A stretch of DNA of 64,000 nucleotides from G965215045 sp965215045 (GTDB taxonomy: Bacteria > Pseudomonadota > Gammaproteobacteria > JABABF01): positions 682,001 to 746,000 of the forward strand of contig OZ244031.1 of assembly GCA_965215045.1 (NCBI GenBank), written 5' to 3'. The notes below the pieces were generated by a model. That model saw nothing but the letters and a program-made list of their open reading frames with translations, had not been told where the DNA came from and ran no database searches. Made by a program: the position numbers and the translations under genes. How positions within the stretch are numbered: the stretch's first letter is position 1; the number at the start of each line of letters is the position of its first letter. Positions 34,779 to 43,211 of this stretch are shown here, in pieces.

Positions 34779-36076
34779 CGCAGCACCAGCGGCAACAAGA
34801 CGCCGGCCAGCGCAGCGGCAGTCAGGTTAATGACCAGGGCGGCGGCGATCAACGCCCCGATCATCGGGTCGCGAAACCACAGGGAGGCCGCCAGTGCCAC
34901 GAAACCGGACCAGAGTAAGGCATTGAGTGCCGCCAGTTGCATTTCCCGGCTCAGCAGCCAGTGCGCGTTGTGGCCGCCCAGGTGCCCCCGGGCAATGCCG
35001 CGTTCGACCACGGTCAGGGTCTGGCTGCCGGCGATGCCACCCATGCTGGCGACAATCGGCATCAGGATGGCAAGTGCCACCACCTTGTCCAGTGCCTCTT
35101 CAAACAGGCTGATCGTCGCCGCGGCGATAAATGCCGTGCCGAGATTGATGCCCAGCCACACCATGCGGCGCGGCGCGGCACGCAGGGTGGTGATAAAGGT
35201 ATCTTCCTCGCCGCCCAGCAGGCCGACCCTGCCCAACAGCGGGCGGGCTGCTTTTTCGCGAATAATTTCGACCACGTCATCGGCGGTAATGCGCCCCAAC
35301 AGGACCCCCTGTTCGTCGACCACCGGCGCCTCGAGCAGGCCGTAGCGCTCAAAACGCTCCGCCACTTCGCCCGCCGGTGCCAGTGCCGGGATGATCTCCA
35401 CCTGCCCGGTAATCATCATCTCCCGCACCGTGGTCTGCAACGGCGAACACAGCAGGCGGGAAAGCGGCAGCACACCGACGAAACGGTCCTTGCGATCGAC
35501 CACGTACAGCTCGCCCACCAGCGGTGGCAATTCCTCGTACCGGCGCAAGTAGCGCAGCACGGCGTCCGCACTCAGGGAAGAACGCACCGCCACCGCGTCC
35601 GTGTTCATGAGCCCCCCCGCGCTGTCGTCCGCGTAATCCAGTACGCGTTGCACGCGATCGCGGTTCTGCGCGCTCATCATTTCCAACACTTCATGGGTGA
35701 TGCGCGCCGGCACGGTCTGCAGCAGGTCGGCGACGTCGTCCGCCTCCATGCCGTCGACGATCACCGAGAGTTCCGCGGTGTTCATGTCGCGCAGCAGGTC
35801 ATCGCGAATCCCGGCCTCCATGTAATGCATTACCCTGGCCTCCTGGTTCAAGGGCACGAGTTCCCAGAGAAAACGCCGGGTCTTGGGTGGCGAGGCCGCC
35901 AGCAGTGCGGCAATGCGCGCTGCGGGCAGGTTTTTCAACAGGGTCGCCATCTGCTGCAGGTCCACTGCGCTGCCTTCCAGACCGCCCCGTTCCGCGGCAT
36001 CGCGCAGCAGGTTTTCCACGGCTTGCAACCGCTCCTGCTCGCGGGACAAGGCGAGGGGAGGATCCGGGGCATTCAT
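34670..36076 (-). CDS. mgtE: Magnesium transporter MgtE
   Basis: Mg2+ channel of the inner membrane gated by its cytoplasmic domains. From the ATG at 36076 it has 468 aa: an N-terminal helical domain (LPAARIAALLAASPPKTRRFLWELV), two CBS repeats (around VRSSLSADAVLRYLRRYEEL and APVVDEQGVLLGRITADDV), a connecting helix, and five membrane helices with the MPIVASMGGIAGSQTL pore segment. It lies downstream of the HPr gene and convergent with the YhdP gene. Confidence 0.95.
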   Translation of the reverse strand: MNAPDPPLALSREQERLQAVENLLRDAAERGGLEGSAVDLQQMATLLKNLPAARIAALLAASPPKTRRFLWELVPLNQEARVMHYMEAGIRDDLLRDMNTAELSVIVDGMEADDVADLLQTVPARITHEVLEMMSAQNRDRVQRVLDYADDSAGGLMNTDAVAVRSSLSADAVLRYLRRYEELPPLVGELYVVDRKDRFVGVLPLSRLLCSPLQTTVREMMITGQVEIIPALAPAGEVAERFERYGLLEAPVVDEQGVLLGRITADDVVEIIREKAARPLLGRVGLLGGEEDTFITTLRAAPRRMVWLGINLGTAFIAAATISLFEEALDKVVALAILMPIVASMGGIAGSQTLTVVERGIARGHLGGHNAHWLLSREMQLAALNALLWSGFVALAASLWFRDPMIGALIAAALVINLTAAALAGVLLPLVLRWLGIDPAVAGNVVLTTITDVVGFMSFLGLATLVYG

Positions 36077-36104
36077 GGGTGGGCGGCCCACCGCGAAAAC
36101 TCCC

Positions 36105-36452
36105 CTATTCCCTGCCCAGGAAAAAACCGGCGGCGAACAATGCCTCCAGGGCGGCGAGTGCCTCTGGCGCGTCCTCCCCGGAAACGCTGAGCTCCAGCAC
36201 ACTGCCCGTCGGGGCACCCAGCATCATGAGCTTCATGATCTCCTTGCCATCCGCGGTCTCCGTGACTTTCCGACCGTCGATTTCCTTTTTGAAAGTGAAG
36301 CGAATCTCGGCGGAAAACCACTTGGCCACCGTGACCACGCGCGCTGCGGCGCGACCGTGCAGTCCGCGCTTGTTGACAACTTCCACCCGGGCCTTCAGCG
36401 TGCCGCCGGCCGCCGAACGCCTGGAGCTGCCCGCTTTTTTTTCAGCCGCCAT
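36105..36452 (-). CDS. HPr family phosphocarrier (NPr-like)
   Basis: Phosphocarrier of the nitrogen-type PTS, passing phosphate from EI-Ntr to EIIA-Ntr. The protein is 115 aa with about 17 extra basic/Ser residues at the N-terminus. The active-site His is His32 in NKRGLHGRAAARVV. The segment DGKEIMKLMMLGA occupies the place of the regulatory Ser46 region, with Glu71 where HPr has Ser and about seven added residues before it. It follows rapZ and ptsN as in relatives. Confidence 0.9.
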   Translation of the reverse strand: MAAEKKAGSSRRSAAGGTLKARVEVVNKRGLHGRAAARVVTVAKWFSAEIRFTFKKEIDGRKVTETADGKEIMKLMMLGAPTGSVLELSVSGEDAPEALAALEALFAAGFFLGRE

Positions 36453-37350
36453 GCGCCTTGACCGGAATATCGCGGTGATGCACCCGCATGCCCGGGTATT
36501 GCGGCCGAAAATGCCGGGCCAGCTTTTCACAGAAATACACCGAGCGATGCAGGCCCCCGGTGCAGCCGATCGCCACCGTCACGTAACTGCGGTTTTCCAG
36601 TGCCACGCAAGCCAGCCATTCGCTCAACCAGTCGCGGGTCGCCTGCAGCATCTTCCTGACATCTTCCTGCCGGTCGAGAAACTCTGCGACCTGCTGGTCT
36701 TTCCCACTGCGGGCGCGCAGCTCGCTCTGCCAGTGCGGGTTGCTCAGGCAACGCACGTCAAAAACCAGGTCGGCGTCGCCCGGCACACCGTTCTTGAAGC
36801 CAAAGGAACGAAATTCCAGGGACGGGCCGCCGTGCGGGTCGACGTCGATGACCTCCCGGATGCGGCGGCGCAAATCGTGCAACTTCAGCTTGGCGGTATC
36901 CAGGCGCAACACCAGGGGAGTGGCCCGGCGCACCGGTTCCAACAGCTTGTGCTCGCGCTGCAGTGCCGCCTGCACGCTGAAATTCTCCGAGCTCAGCGGA
37001 TGCGAACGCCGGGTTTCATTAAAACGCTGCTGCAGGGTCTGGTCATCGGCATCCAGGTAAATAATGCTCGCCTGGAAGCCGTCTTGGTCCCGCAGCGATT
37101 GGACAATCTCCACCACGTACTCGACATTGCTGTCCAGGTTGCGCACGTCGACGGCGACCGCGGCCTTCCAGTACTCCGGCACGGAACCGCGCAAGGTCAG
37201 GCCCAGCAGTCCCTCGAGCAGGGCCGTGGGCAAGTTGTCCACGCAGTAGAAACCCTCGTCTTCCAACTGCCGCAGGGCCACGGTTTTCCCCGAACCGGAA
37301 CGCCCGCTCAGCACAATGAAATGCCGGGAATTTTCCGCGGGAGAATTCAC
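36442..37350 (-). CDS. rapZ: RNase adapter protein RapZ
   Basis: Nucleotide-binding adaptor that, in E. coli, presents the sRNA GlmZ to RNase E and so tunes amino-sugar synthesis. The 302-aa protein has Walker A GRSGSGKT at 16-23, FYCVDNLP, the SSENFSVQAAL region and a C-terminal VAIGCTGGLHRSVYFCEKLA with GMRVHHRDI. The start is a GTG at 37350 overlapping the ptsN stop by four bases. Confidence 0.95.
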   Translation of the reverse strand: MNSPAENSRHFIVLSGRSGSGKTVALRQLEDEGFYCVDNLPTALLEGLLGLTLRGSVPEYWKAAVAVDVRNLDSNVEYVVEIVQSLRDQDGFQASIIYLDADDQTLQQRFNETRRSHPLSSENFSVQAALQREHKLLEPVRRATPLVLRLDTAKLKLHDLRRRIREVIDVDPHGGPSLEFRSFGFKNGVPGDADLVFDVRCLSNPHWQSELRARSGKDQQVAEFLDRQEDVRKMLQATRDWLSEWLACVALENRSYVTVAIGCTGGLHRSVYFCEKLARHFRPQYPGMRVHHRDIPVKAHGG

Positions 37351-37838
37351 GCCCGTGCGCCTCGCAATGCCGCCTGGTACAACTCCTGGTCGGTGCGCGC
37401 TGCGCGCAGTGCGGCACAGACTTCCCGGTTATCAAAAAGGCGCGCCAGCATCGCCAGCACCTGCAGGTGTTCTTCGTTGTTTTCCTCCGGCACCAGCAGC
37501 ACGAACAGCAGGTCGACGGGCACGCCGCCGGGGTCGGCAAAATCCACCGGCTCGGCCAGGCGCAACAGGGCACCGTAGGAGCCGGGACAATTGGCGATGC
37601 GGCAATGTGGAATCGCGATCCCGTTGCCGAGCCCGGTGCTGCCCTTTCTCTCGCGACCGACCAGGCGGTAGAACAATTCGCCGGCATCGATGCCCGGGAT
37701 TCTCGCGGCGATAAAATCCGCGACGTTTTCCAGCGCTTTCTTGGAACTGCCGCCGGCGAAATCAATCCGCGTCCTCTCCGGGGAGAGCACCGACTCGATG
37801 CTGGGCGCCGATACGGAGAAGCTGTATTCCTGTTGCAT
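37347..37838 (-). CDS. ptsN: PTS EIIA-Ntr regulatory protein
   Basis: Nitrogen-PTS output protein that regulates K+ transport and other targets by its phosphorylation state. The 163-aa protein carries the phosphorylated His78 in GNGIAIPHCR, preceded by FYRLVGRERKGSTG, and DLLFVLLVPEENNEEHL typical of EIIA-Ntr. It is followed by rapZ and the HPr gene. Upstream, where rpoN and hpf are expected, there are only 101 bases before lptB. Confidence 0.95.
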   Translation of the reverse strand: MQQEYSFSVSAPSIESVLSPERTRIDFAGGSSKKALENVADFIAARIPGIDAGELFYRLVGRERKGSTGLGNGIAIPHCRIANCPGSYGALLRLAEPVDFADPGGVPVDLLFVLLVPEENNEEHLQVLAMLARLFDNREVCAALRAARTDQELYQAALRGARA

Positions 37839-37939
37839 GGCGAGGCAACCGCGGCGTAGAACTTTTTATATTGTAACCAATCCGCTGCAGAGGACGATGC
37901 AAATCGGGCGCGGCACACCCTCCCCCTCCAGCCGCGGAC

Positions 37940-38668
37940 TCACACCGCCCGGAAACGCTCCCCCAGGTACGTCTCGCGCACACGCGGATCTTCGATGACC
38001 TGGGCGGGGGTGCCCGCGGCGAGCAGGCTTCCCGCGCGCAGGATGCAGGCGTAATCGCAGAGGTCCAATGCCTCGCGCACGTTATGGTCGGTCAGCAAAA
38101 CGCCGATCTCCCGGCGGCGCAGATCGCCCACCAGCCGCTTGATCTCCTCGACTGCGATCGGGTCGACGCCGGCGAAGGGTTCGTCCAGCAGCAGGAAACG
38201 AGGCTCCAGGGCCAGGGCGCGGGCGATCTCCGTGCGCCGGCGTTCGCCACCGGACAGCACCCCGGCGCGCAACTCCGCTTTCTCTTCCAGGGCAAAGTCG
38301 CGCAACAGTTCGCGCGCCCGTTTTTCGCGTTGTGCGCGCTTGAGCCCGCGCCGCGTCTCTAACACCGCCAGCAGGTTATCGCGCACCGAGAGGCGGCGAA
38401 ACACCGAGGGTTCCTGGGGCAGGTAGATGACACCCTTGCGGGCGCGGCGGTGCATCGCCAAGGCGGTGATATCCTTTTCTCCCAGCAGGATGCGCCCCGA
38501 ATCCGGGCGTTCCATGCCGGTGATCAATTGAAAACAAGTGGTTTTGCCGGCGCCGTTCGGCCCCAGCAGACCGACCACCTGGCCGGCTTCAACGCGCAAT
38601 GAAACCCCGTCCACGGCCCATTGACCGCGGTAATTTTTTCTTAAATCCAAGGCTTGCAGAACGTTCAT
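37940..38668 (-). CDS. lptB: LPS export ABC transporter ATPase LptB
   Basis: ATPase that powers lipopolysaccharide extraction with LptFGC. The 242-aa protein has Walker A GPNGAGKTT, the Q-loop region QEPSVFRRLSVRDNL, signature LSGGERRRTEIARAL, Walker B FLLLDEPFAGVDP and a His switch LLTDHNVRE. The ATG at 38668 lies six bases after the lptC-like gene. Confidence 0.96.
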   Translation of the reverse strand: MNVLQALDLRKNYRGQWAVDGVSLRVEAGQVVGLLGPNGAGKTTCFQLITGMERPDSGRILLGEKDITALAMHRRARKGVIYLPQEPSVFRRLSVRDNLLAVLETRRGLKRAQREKRARELLRDFALEEKAELRAGVLSGGERRRTEIARALALEPRFLLLDEPFAGVDPIAVEEIKRLVGDLRRREIGVLLTDHNVREALDLCDYACILRAGSLLAAGTPAQVIEDPRVRETYLGERFRAV

Positions 38669-38674
38669 GGGGCA

Positions 38675-39265
38675 TTATTCCGCGCGTACAAAATACTCCA
38701 GGCTCTCGCTGCGCAACACGCCGTCCGGGCGTTCCAACACGGCCTCTCCCTCCAGGCGCAGGCGGTTGTCGCGCGGATCAAAATACAGGTGCCGGGCACC
38801 GCCCCGCACCGGCTGCGACAGTCGATGATGAAAAAGTGCCGGGGCACCTTCCAGTTGCAGCGGCGCGCCCCGGGTCCATTCCATGCGCTCTCCCCGGACT
38901 TCCAACGGCACCCCGCCGGGTGTCCGGTGATCGGCGTGCACCCGCTCGTACAAGCGCAGGGTTTCGCCCTGTAATTCTCCGCGCGCAGCCCGCAGTTCCC
39001 ACTGCCCGCCGTCGGCTTCACGGCTGCTGAAGCGGGGCTGCTGCAAAATTTGCCGCCCCGTGCTCGCACCCCGCACCCGCGCAGCCCGCAGCCGGTAACG
39101 CACGCCGTTCGCATCGTAACGCGCGCCGTCAAAGCCGTGCATCACGGGAGAGGCGGCGAAACCATCGCTCGCCGGCGGCGCCTCGTCCAGGTACGGGGCA
39201 CCCAGGAAAAATAACAGGGCACCGACCAGCAGTACCGGTACGATCAGGCGACGCAGGGGACGCAT
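38675..39265 (-). CDS. lptC: LptC-like LPS export protein with LptA-like C-terminus
   Basis: A 196-aa protein of the Lpt periplasmic bridge. Residues 6-24 form the single membrane anchor of LptC, and 35-125 follow LptC (FDGARYDANGVRYRLRA, then QWELRAARGELQGETLRLYERV). From about residue 130 it matches LptA better: APALFHHRLSQPVRGGARHL, DNRLRLEGEAVLERPD and a final SESLEYFVRAE, resembling LptA FYQMQ...KPVEGHAS, VVLTGNAYLQQ and GDKITYLVKEQ. No separate lptA lies before lptB. Either an LptC-LptA hybrid or a diverged LptC; both share one fold. Confidence 0.8.
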   Translation of the reverse strand: MRPLRRLIVPVLLVGALLFFLGAPYLDEAPPASDGFAASPVMHGFDGARYDANGVRYRLRAARVRGASTGRQILQQPRFSSREADGGQWELRAARGELQGETLRLYERVHADHRTPGGVPLEVRGERMEWTRGAPLQLEGAPALFHHRLSQPVRGGARHLYFDPRDNRLRLEGEAVLERPDGVLRSESLEYFVRAE

Positions 39266-39269
39266 CGCC

Positions 39270-39782
39270 CTAGTCCGGGTCCTGCTCGCGCGCAGCCAGG
39301 ATCAACTCGCACAACTCCCGCACCGCACCCCGCCCGCCCCGGCATTGCGCGACCCAGTCCGACGCTTCGCGCACCGCGGCTTCCGCATCCGCCGGCGCGG
39401 CCGCAAAGCCCGCGGCCGCAAGTGCCGCGAGATCGCCCAGGTCATCGCCCATGTGCGCGGCGCAGTCCAGCGTGCAACCCAGCGTCCGGCAAAAATCGGC
39501 GAGGCCCGCCGCCTTGTCCGCACATCCCTGTCGCACCATGGACACGCCCAGTTCCTCAGCGCGCCTGGATACCGCCGCCGATTCGCGCGCACTGAGAAAG
39601 GCCACCGCCACGCCGCCCTGCTGCAGGCGCTGAATCCCCTGTCCGTCTCGCACATGGAAAACTTTGTACTCATCGCCCGCGGCAGAGAAATACAGGCGTC
39701 CGTCGGTCAGTACCCCGTCGACATCCAGGCTCAACAGGCGCAGGGCCTTCAGGCGCGGCAGCAGGGCGTCGAGGCCGGGCAT
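39270..39782 (-). CDS. kdsC: 3-deoxy-D-manno-octulosonate 8-phosphate phosphatase
   Basis: HAD-type phosphatase that releases Kdo from Kdo-8-phosphate for LPS core synthesis. The 170-aa protein has the catalytic DVDGVLTDG at 20-28, the second motif FLSARES, the Lys region RQGCADKA and the metal-binding MGDDLGDLAAL. It lies between kdsD and the lptC-like gene, 12 bases after kdsD. Confidence 0.95.
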   Translation of the reverse strand: MPGLDALLPRLKALRLLSLDVDGVLTDGRLYFSAAGDEYKVFHVRDGQGIQRLQQGGVAVAFLSARESAAVSRRAEELGVSMVRQGCADKAAGLADFCRTLGCTLDCAAHMGDDLGDLAALAAAGFAAAPADAEAAVREASDWVAQCRGGRGAVRELCELILAAREQDPD

Positions 39783-39794
39783 CGGGAAAGCCGC

Positions 39795-40775
39795 TCAGGC
39801 CAGGCCCGCGCGTAACAGGTCGTGCAAATGCACCACGCCGATGGGACGCGAGTCCCGGTCGACGCACACCAGCACGGTAATCTTGTGCTCCTCCATCAGG
39901 TTCATCGCCTCCGCGGCCAGGCTGTCGCGGGAAATCACCCGCCCGCCCGCGGTCATCAACTCGCAGATCGGGGTCTGGTGCAGCCCGGTTTTGCCCATCA
40001 TTGCACGGCGCAGGTCGCCGTCGGTGAACACGCCCCGCAGCACGCCCTCGTCGTCGACCACCGTGGTCATGCCCATGCTGCGCGCGCTGATTTCCTTTAG
40101 TGCTTCCGCCAACGGCGTTTGCATGTGCACCTTGGGCAGCACCTCCCCGGAATGCATCACGTCGCCAACCTTCAGCAACAGCCGCCGGCCCAGCGCGCCG
40201 CTGGGATGTGAAAATGCGAAATCTTCGGCACTGAACCCACGCGCTTCCAGCAGGGCGATGGCGAGCGCATCTCCCAGTGCCAGTGTCGCAACCGCGCTGG
40301 AGGTCGGTGCCAGGTCCAGGGGACAGGCTTCGCCGCGCACCCCGGTGTCCAGGTGCAGCTCCGCGGCTTGCGCCAGTGGTGACTGCGGGTTGCCGGTCAC
40401 GGCGATCACGGGTGCCTGCAGACGTTTCCACAGGGGGACCAGGGCCAGCAGTTCCGGGGCGGAACCGGAATGAGAGAGTGCCAGCACCACGTCCCGGGTG
40501 GTGATCATCCCCATGTCGCCATGCCCGGCCTCGGCGGCGTGCACGAACAGGGAGGGGGTGCCGGTGCTGGCCAGGGTCGCGGCGATCTTGCGCGCGATGT
40601 GTCCCGATTTGCCCACTCCGCTGACCACCGCCCGCCCCTGGCACTGCAACAGGATGTCGCAGGCGCGGGCGAATTCCGGGCCGATCTGTTGTTCCAGTCC
40701 CGCCACCGCATCGCGTTCCATGACCACCGTGCGCCGGCCGACGGCAATCAATTCACGTGCCTGTTTATCATTCAT
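39795..40775 (-). CDS. kdsD: D-arabinose 5-phosphate isomerase
   Basis: Interconverts ribulose 5-phosphate and arabinose 5-phosphate, the first step to Kdo. The 326-aa protein has an N-terminal SIS domain (VVSGVGKSGHIARKIAATLASTGTPS, LSHSGSAPELL) and two C-terminal CBS repeats from about residue 205 (VMHSGEVLPKVHMQTPLAEAL and LMTAGGRVISRDSLAAEA). Standard length and order. Confidence 0.96.
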   Translation of the reverse strand: MNDKQARELIAVGRRTVVMERDAVAGLEQQIGPEFARACDILLQCQGRAVVSGVGKSGHIARKIAATLASTGTPSLFVHAAEAGHGDMGMITTRDVVLALSHSGSAPELLALVPLWKRLQAPVIAVTGNPQSPLAQAAELHLDTGVRGEACPLDLAPTSSAVATLALGDALAIALLEARGFSAEDFAFSHPSGALGRRLLLKVGDVMHSGEVLPKVHMQTPLAEALKEISARSMGMTTVVDDEGVLRGVFTDGDLRRAMMGKTGLHQTPICELMTAGGRVISRDSLAAEAMNLMEEHKITVLVCVDRDSRPIGVVHLHDLLRAGLA

Positions 40776-40803
40776 CGGCCGTCTTACGCCCCGCCTTGCA
40801 TTC

Positions 40804-41760
40804 TCATGACCAGAAGAAAAGAAAGTACAGGTACAGGCCGTAGCCTGTCAATAACAGCGCACCCAACGGACGATGCAGGCTCGGCATCGCAGCGGGCCGC
40901 AAGCAGTAGCCGGCGGCGAGCCACAGCACCGGCAGGAGGCACAGTGCCACCATGGTGCCGTAATCGCGTAACAGGAACACCGGGGAAGTGGCCTGCCACG
41001 GGGTGATTATGACCGAGAGCCCCATCACGCCCAGCAGGTTGAAAATATTGGAACCCAGCAGGTTGCCGACCATGATGCCGACGTTGTTGCGCCAGATGCC
41101 CGCCAGGGAGACCGCCAGTTCCGGCAGGCTGGTGCCCGCCGCCACCAGGCTGAGCCCGATCACAAAGGGATCGATATTGAATTCCAGGGCGATCTGTTCG
41201 GCACTGCTCACCAGCAGTTCCGCCCCCAGGCAGAGCAACAACAGGAACCACAGCAACAGAGCGATTTCACGCACCGTGCTCCCGGTGACACCCGGTTTCA
41301 CGAGCTGCTGTTCTCTCCCATCACCCCGCAACAGCCACCAGCCCGCCGGCACCAGCAGGAGAAACAGCCCAACACCTTCCAGGCGGCCCAGGTGCCCGTC
41401 GAGCAATACCAGGCTGGCACCGCCGACGACGAGCAGCATCAGCGGCAATTCCAGGCGCAAAACCGTTTTTTCCAGGAACACCGGGCGCAACAGGATACAC
41501 AGGGACAAAACCATTCCCATGTTGGCGATATTGGAACCCAGCGCATTGCCGACGGCGATGGCACTGTCGCCCTTGACAGAAGCGTAGACCGAGACCGCCA
41601 GTTCCGGCAGCGAGGTGCCCAGGGCGAGCACGGTAAAGGCGATGAATGCCGCCGACACGTTCAGGCGCCCCGCCAGGGCCAGTGCCCCATCCACCGTGCG
41701 GAAGGCACTCCAGGCCAACAGCAACAGCCCGGCGACAAAACTGGCGAAAACGAGACTCAT
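40804..41760 (-). CDS. Calcium/sodium antiporter (YrbG family)
   Basis: Inner-membrane Ca2+/cation exchanger of 318 aa with about ten hydrophobic helices in two related halves. Each half carries the family motif: ALGTSLPELAVSVYAS with VGNALGSNIANMG in the first, and AAGTSLPELAVSLAG with VGNLLGSNIFNLLGV in the second. It heads the minus-strand run into kdsD-kdsC-lpt genes, as in E. coli. Confidence 0.94.
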   Translation of the reverse strand: MSLVFASFVAGLLLLAWSAFRTVDGALALAGRLNVSAAFIAFTVLALGTSLPELAVSVYASVKGDSAIAVGNALGSNIANMGMVLSLCILLRPVFLEKTVLRLELPLMLLVVGGASLVLLDGHLGRLEGVGLFLLLVPAGWWLLRGDGREQQLVKPGVTGSTVREIALLLWFLLLLCLGAELLVSSAEQIALEFNIDPFVIGLSLVAAGTSLPELAVSLAGIWRNNVGIMVGNLLGSNIFNLLGVMGLSVIITPWQATSPVFLLRDYGTMVALCLLPVLWLAAGYCLRPAAMPSLHRPLGALLLTGYGLYLYFLFFWS

Positions 41761-41880
41761 GCCGGTGTTTCAAGCCAATCCGGACCGGGGCCAAAACCCG
41801 TCTGCGTATCCCATGAAAAATACAGGAGCGCTCCCCGGCGACAATCCGTTATTATATGCAACCCGGAAAATATTCATCTG

Positions 41881-42579
41881 ATGAAACGCTTCTGCCTGCA
41901 CGCATTTTCCGCTGCGCTGCCAGCACTCTTGCTGTTGTCAGCCGCAGCGGTGCCGGCGCATGCTCAAAAGCCCGCCGGCGACAGTGCCTGGCAGACCGTG
42001 CAAAGCCTGACCCGCGATATCGTCAACGGCGCAAGGGCCGTGAAAAAAGGCCGGGAACATGTTTTTTTTCAACGGGTGGAACGCCAGTTGCAAACGGCCA
42101 TCGACTTCGAGAGCTTTGCCCGCGGCGTCATGGGTCAGTACGCATCGGCAGCACACCGCGACTCTCTCTCACCGCAGCAGCGCCAGCACCTGGACCGGCA
42201 AATCGGGACTTTCGCCCAGGTGTTTCGCAAGCAATTGGTGCAGGCTTATGGCAACGCCTTCCTGGCCGTGGCGGACGTGATTCGCGTGGAGACCGTCAAA
42301 CCGAAAAAAGCCTCCTCCGCCAACACGGAAGTCGTGGTGCAAAAATTGTACGGCCTGGGCGACAACCCGTTTACCATCTATTACCAGATGAAACGCCGCG
42401 ATGGCGCATGGCGCCTGCACAATATCGCCATCGAGAAACTTAACCTGGGCAAGTTGTACCGCACCCAGTTCCAGGCTGCCGTCGCCCAACATGCCGGCGA
42501 CCTGGACCGGGTGATTGCAGACTGGGACACCCAGGGGGAAACGGGAAAAGTATCGACGCCCGTCAACGCGAAGAAATGA
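41881..42579 (+). CDS. mlaC: MlaC-like phospholipid-binding ABC substrate protein
   Basis: Periplasmic protein of the Tol_Ttg2/MlaC family that carries phospholipids between the outer-membrane MlaA complex and MlaFEDB. The 232-aa protein has a clear signal peptide (cleavage near AHA-Q), then IDFESFARGVMGQYA, FRKQLVQAYGNAF and the C-terminal LNLGKLYRTQFQAAV typical of the family. mlaF, mlaE, mlaD and mlaB are not adjacent. The 120-bp gap to yrbG has AT-rich stretches that probably hold divergent promoters. Confidence 0.88.
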   Translation: MKRFCLHAFSAALPALLLLSAAAVPAHAQKPAGDSAWQTVQSLTRDIVNGARAVKKGREHVFFQRVERQLQTAIDFESFARGVMGQYASAAHRDSLSPQQRQHLDRQIGTFAQVFRKQLVQAYGNAFLAVADVIRVETVKPKKASSANTEVVVQKLYGLGDNPFTIYYQMKRRDGAWRLHNIAIEKLNLGKLYRTQFQAAVAQHAGDLDRVIADWDTQGETGKVSTPVNAKK

Positions 42580-43211
42580 ACGACCGCGCCGTGCCGCGTG
42601 TGAGGATGGACGCATTTCCTCTGCCACGGGCCGGGCAACTGGCCGTACCCGCCCTGCTCCTGGGAGCACCGGTGCTGATCCTGTTCTTCGGCGTGGAAAC
42701 GGCCTTGGAGTACCGGCGCGAGGCGGTGCTGGGAGGAGAATGGTTCCGGTTGCTGAGTGCTTCTTTCACGCATCTCACTCCCGGACACGCCCTGTTGAAC
42801 ATGGGGGCTGCGCTGCTGCTGTGGTTGTACGCGGGCGATATGCCGATGCGTGCATGGTGGTTCGGGATCGTGTGCTGCAGCCTGGGCGTCGGCGCGGGGC
42901 TGTTGGTATTCAATCCCGAAATCTCCTGGTACGTGGGCATGTCGGGCCTGCTGCACGGCATGGTGCCGCCCATCGTCGCCTTTCGCCTGTTGCGGCGGGC
43001 CGACCGCTTCGCCCTGCTGCTGGCCGCGGGACTGGTGCTGAAAATATGCGCCGAACAATTGTGGGGCAGTTCTCCCGGCACTGCCGCACTGGCGGGGGGA
43101 CCGGTGGTGGTCGATGCACACCTCTGGGGAGCATTGAGCGGTGCGCTCCTGTGCCTGCCACTGCTCCTGGCGACGGCCGCCGGACGCGGGAAAAACAAGA
43201 ACTCCCCATGA
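42576..43211 (+). CDS. Rhombosortase (rhomboid-family protease)
   Basis: A 211-aa intramembrane serine protease of the rhombosortase type, which processes proteins bearing a GlyGly-CTERM tail. Five to six hydrophobic helices carry HLTPGHALLNMGA, the catalytic Ser123 in GMSGLLHG and His182 in VVDAHLWGA. No GlyGly-CTERM protein was spotted in the window. Its ATG overlaps the mlaC stop (ATGA) and its stop overlaps the murA ATG, so the three are translationally coupled. Confidence 0.88.
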   Translation: MNDRAVPRVRMDAFPLPRAGQLAVPALLLGAPVLILFFGVETALEYRREAVLGGEWFRLLSASFTHLTPGHALLNMGAALLLWLYAGDMPMRAWWFGIVCCSLGVGAGLLVFNPEISWYVGMSGLLHGMVPPIVAFRLLRRADRFALLLAAGLVLKICAEQLWGSSPGTAALAGGPVVVDAHLWGALSGALLCLPLLLATAAGRGKNKNSP

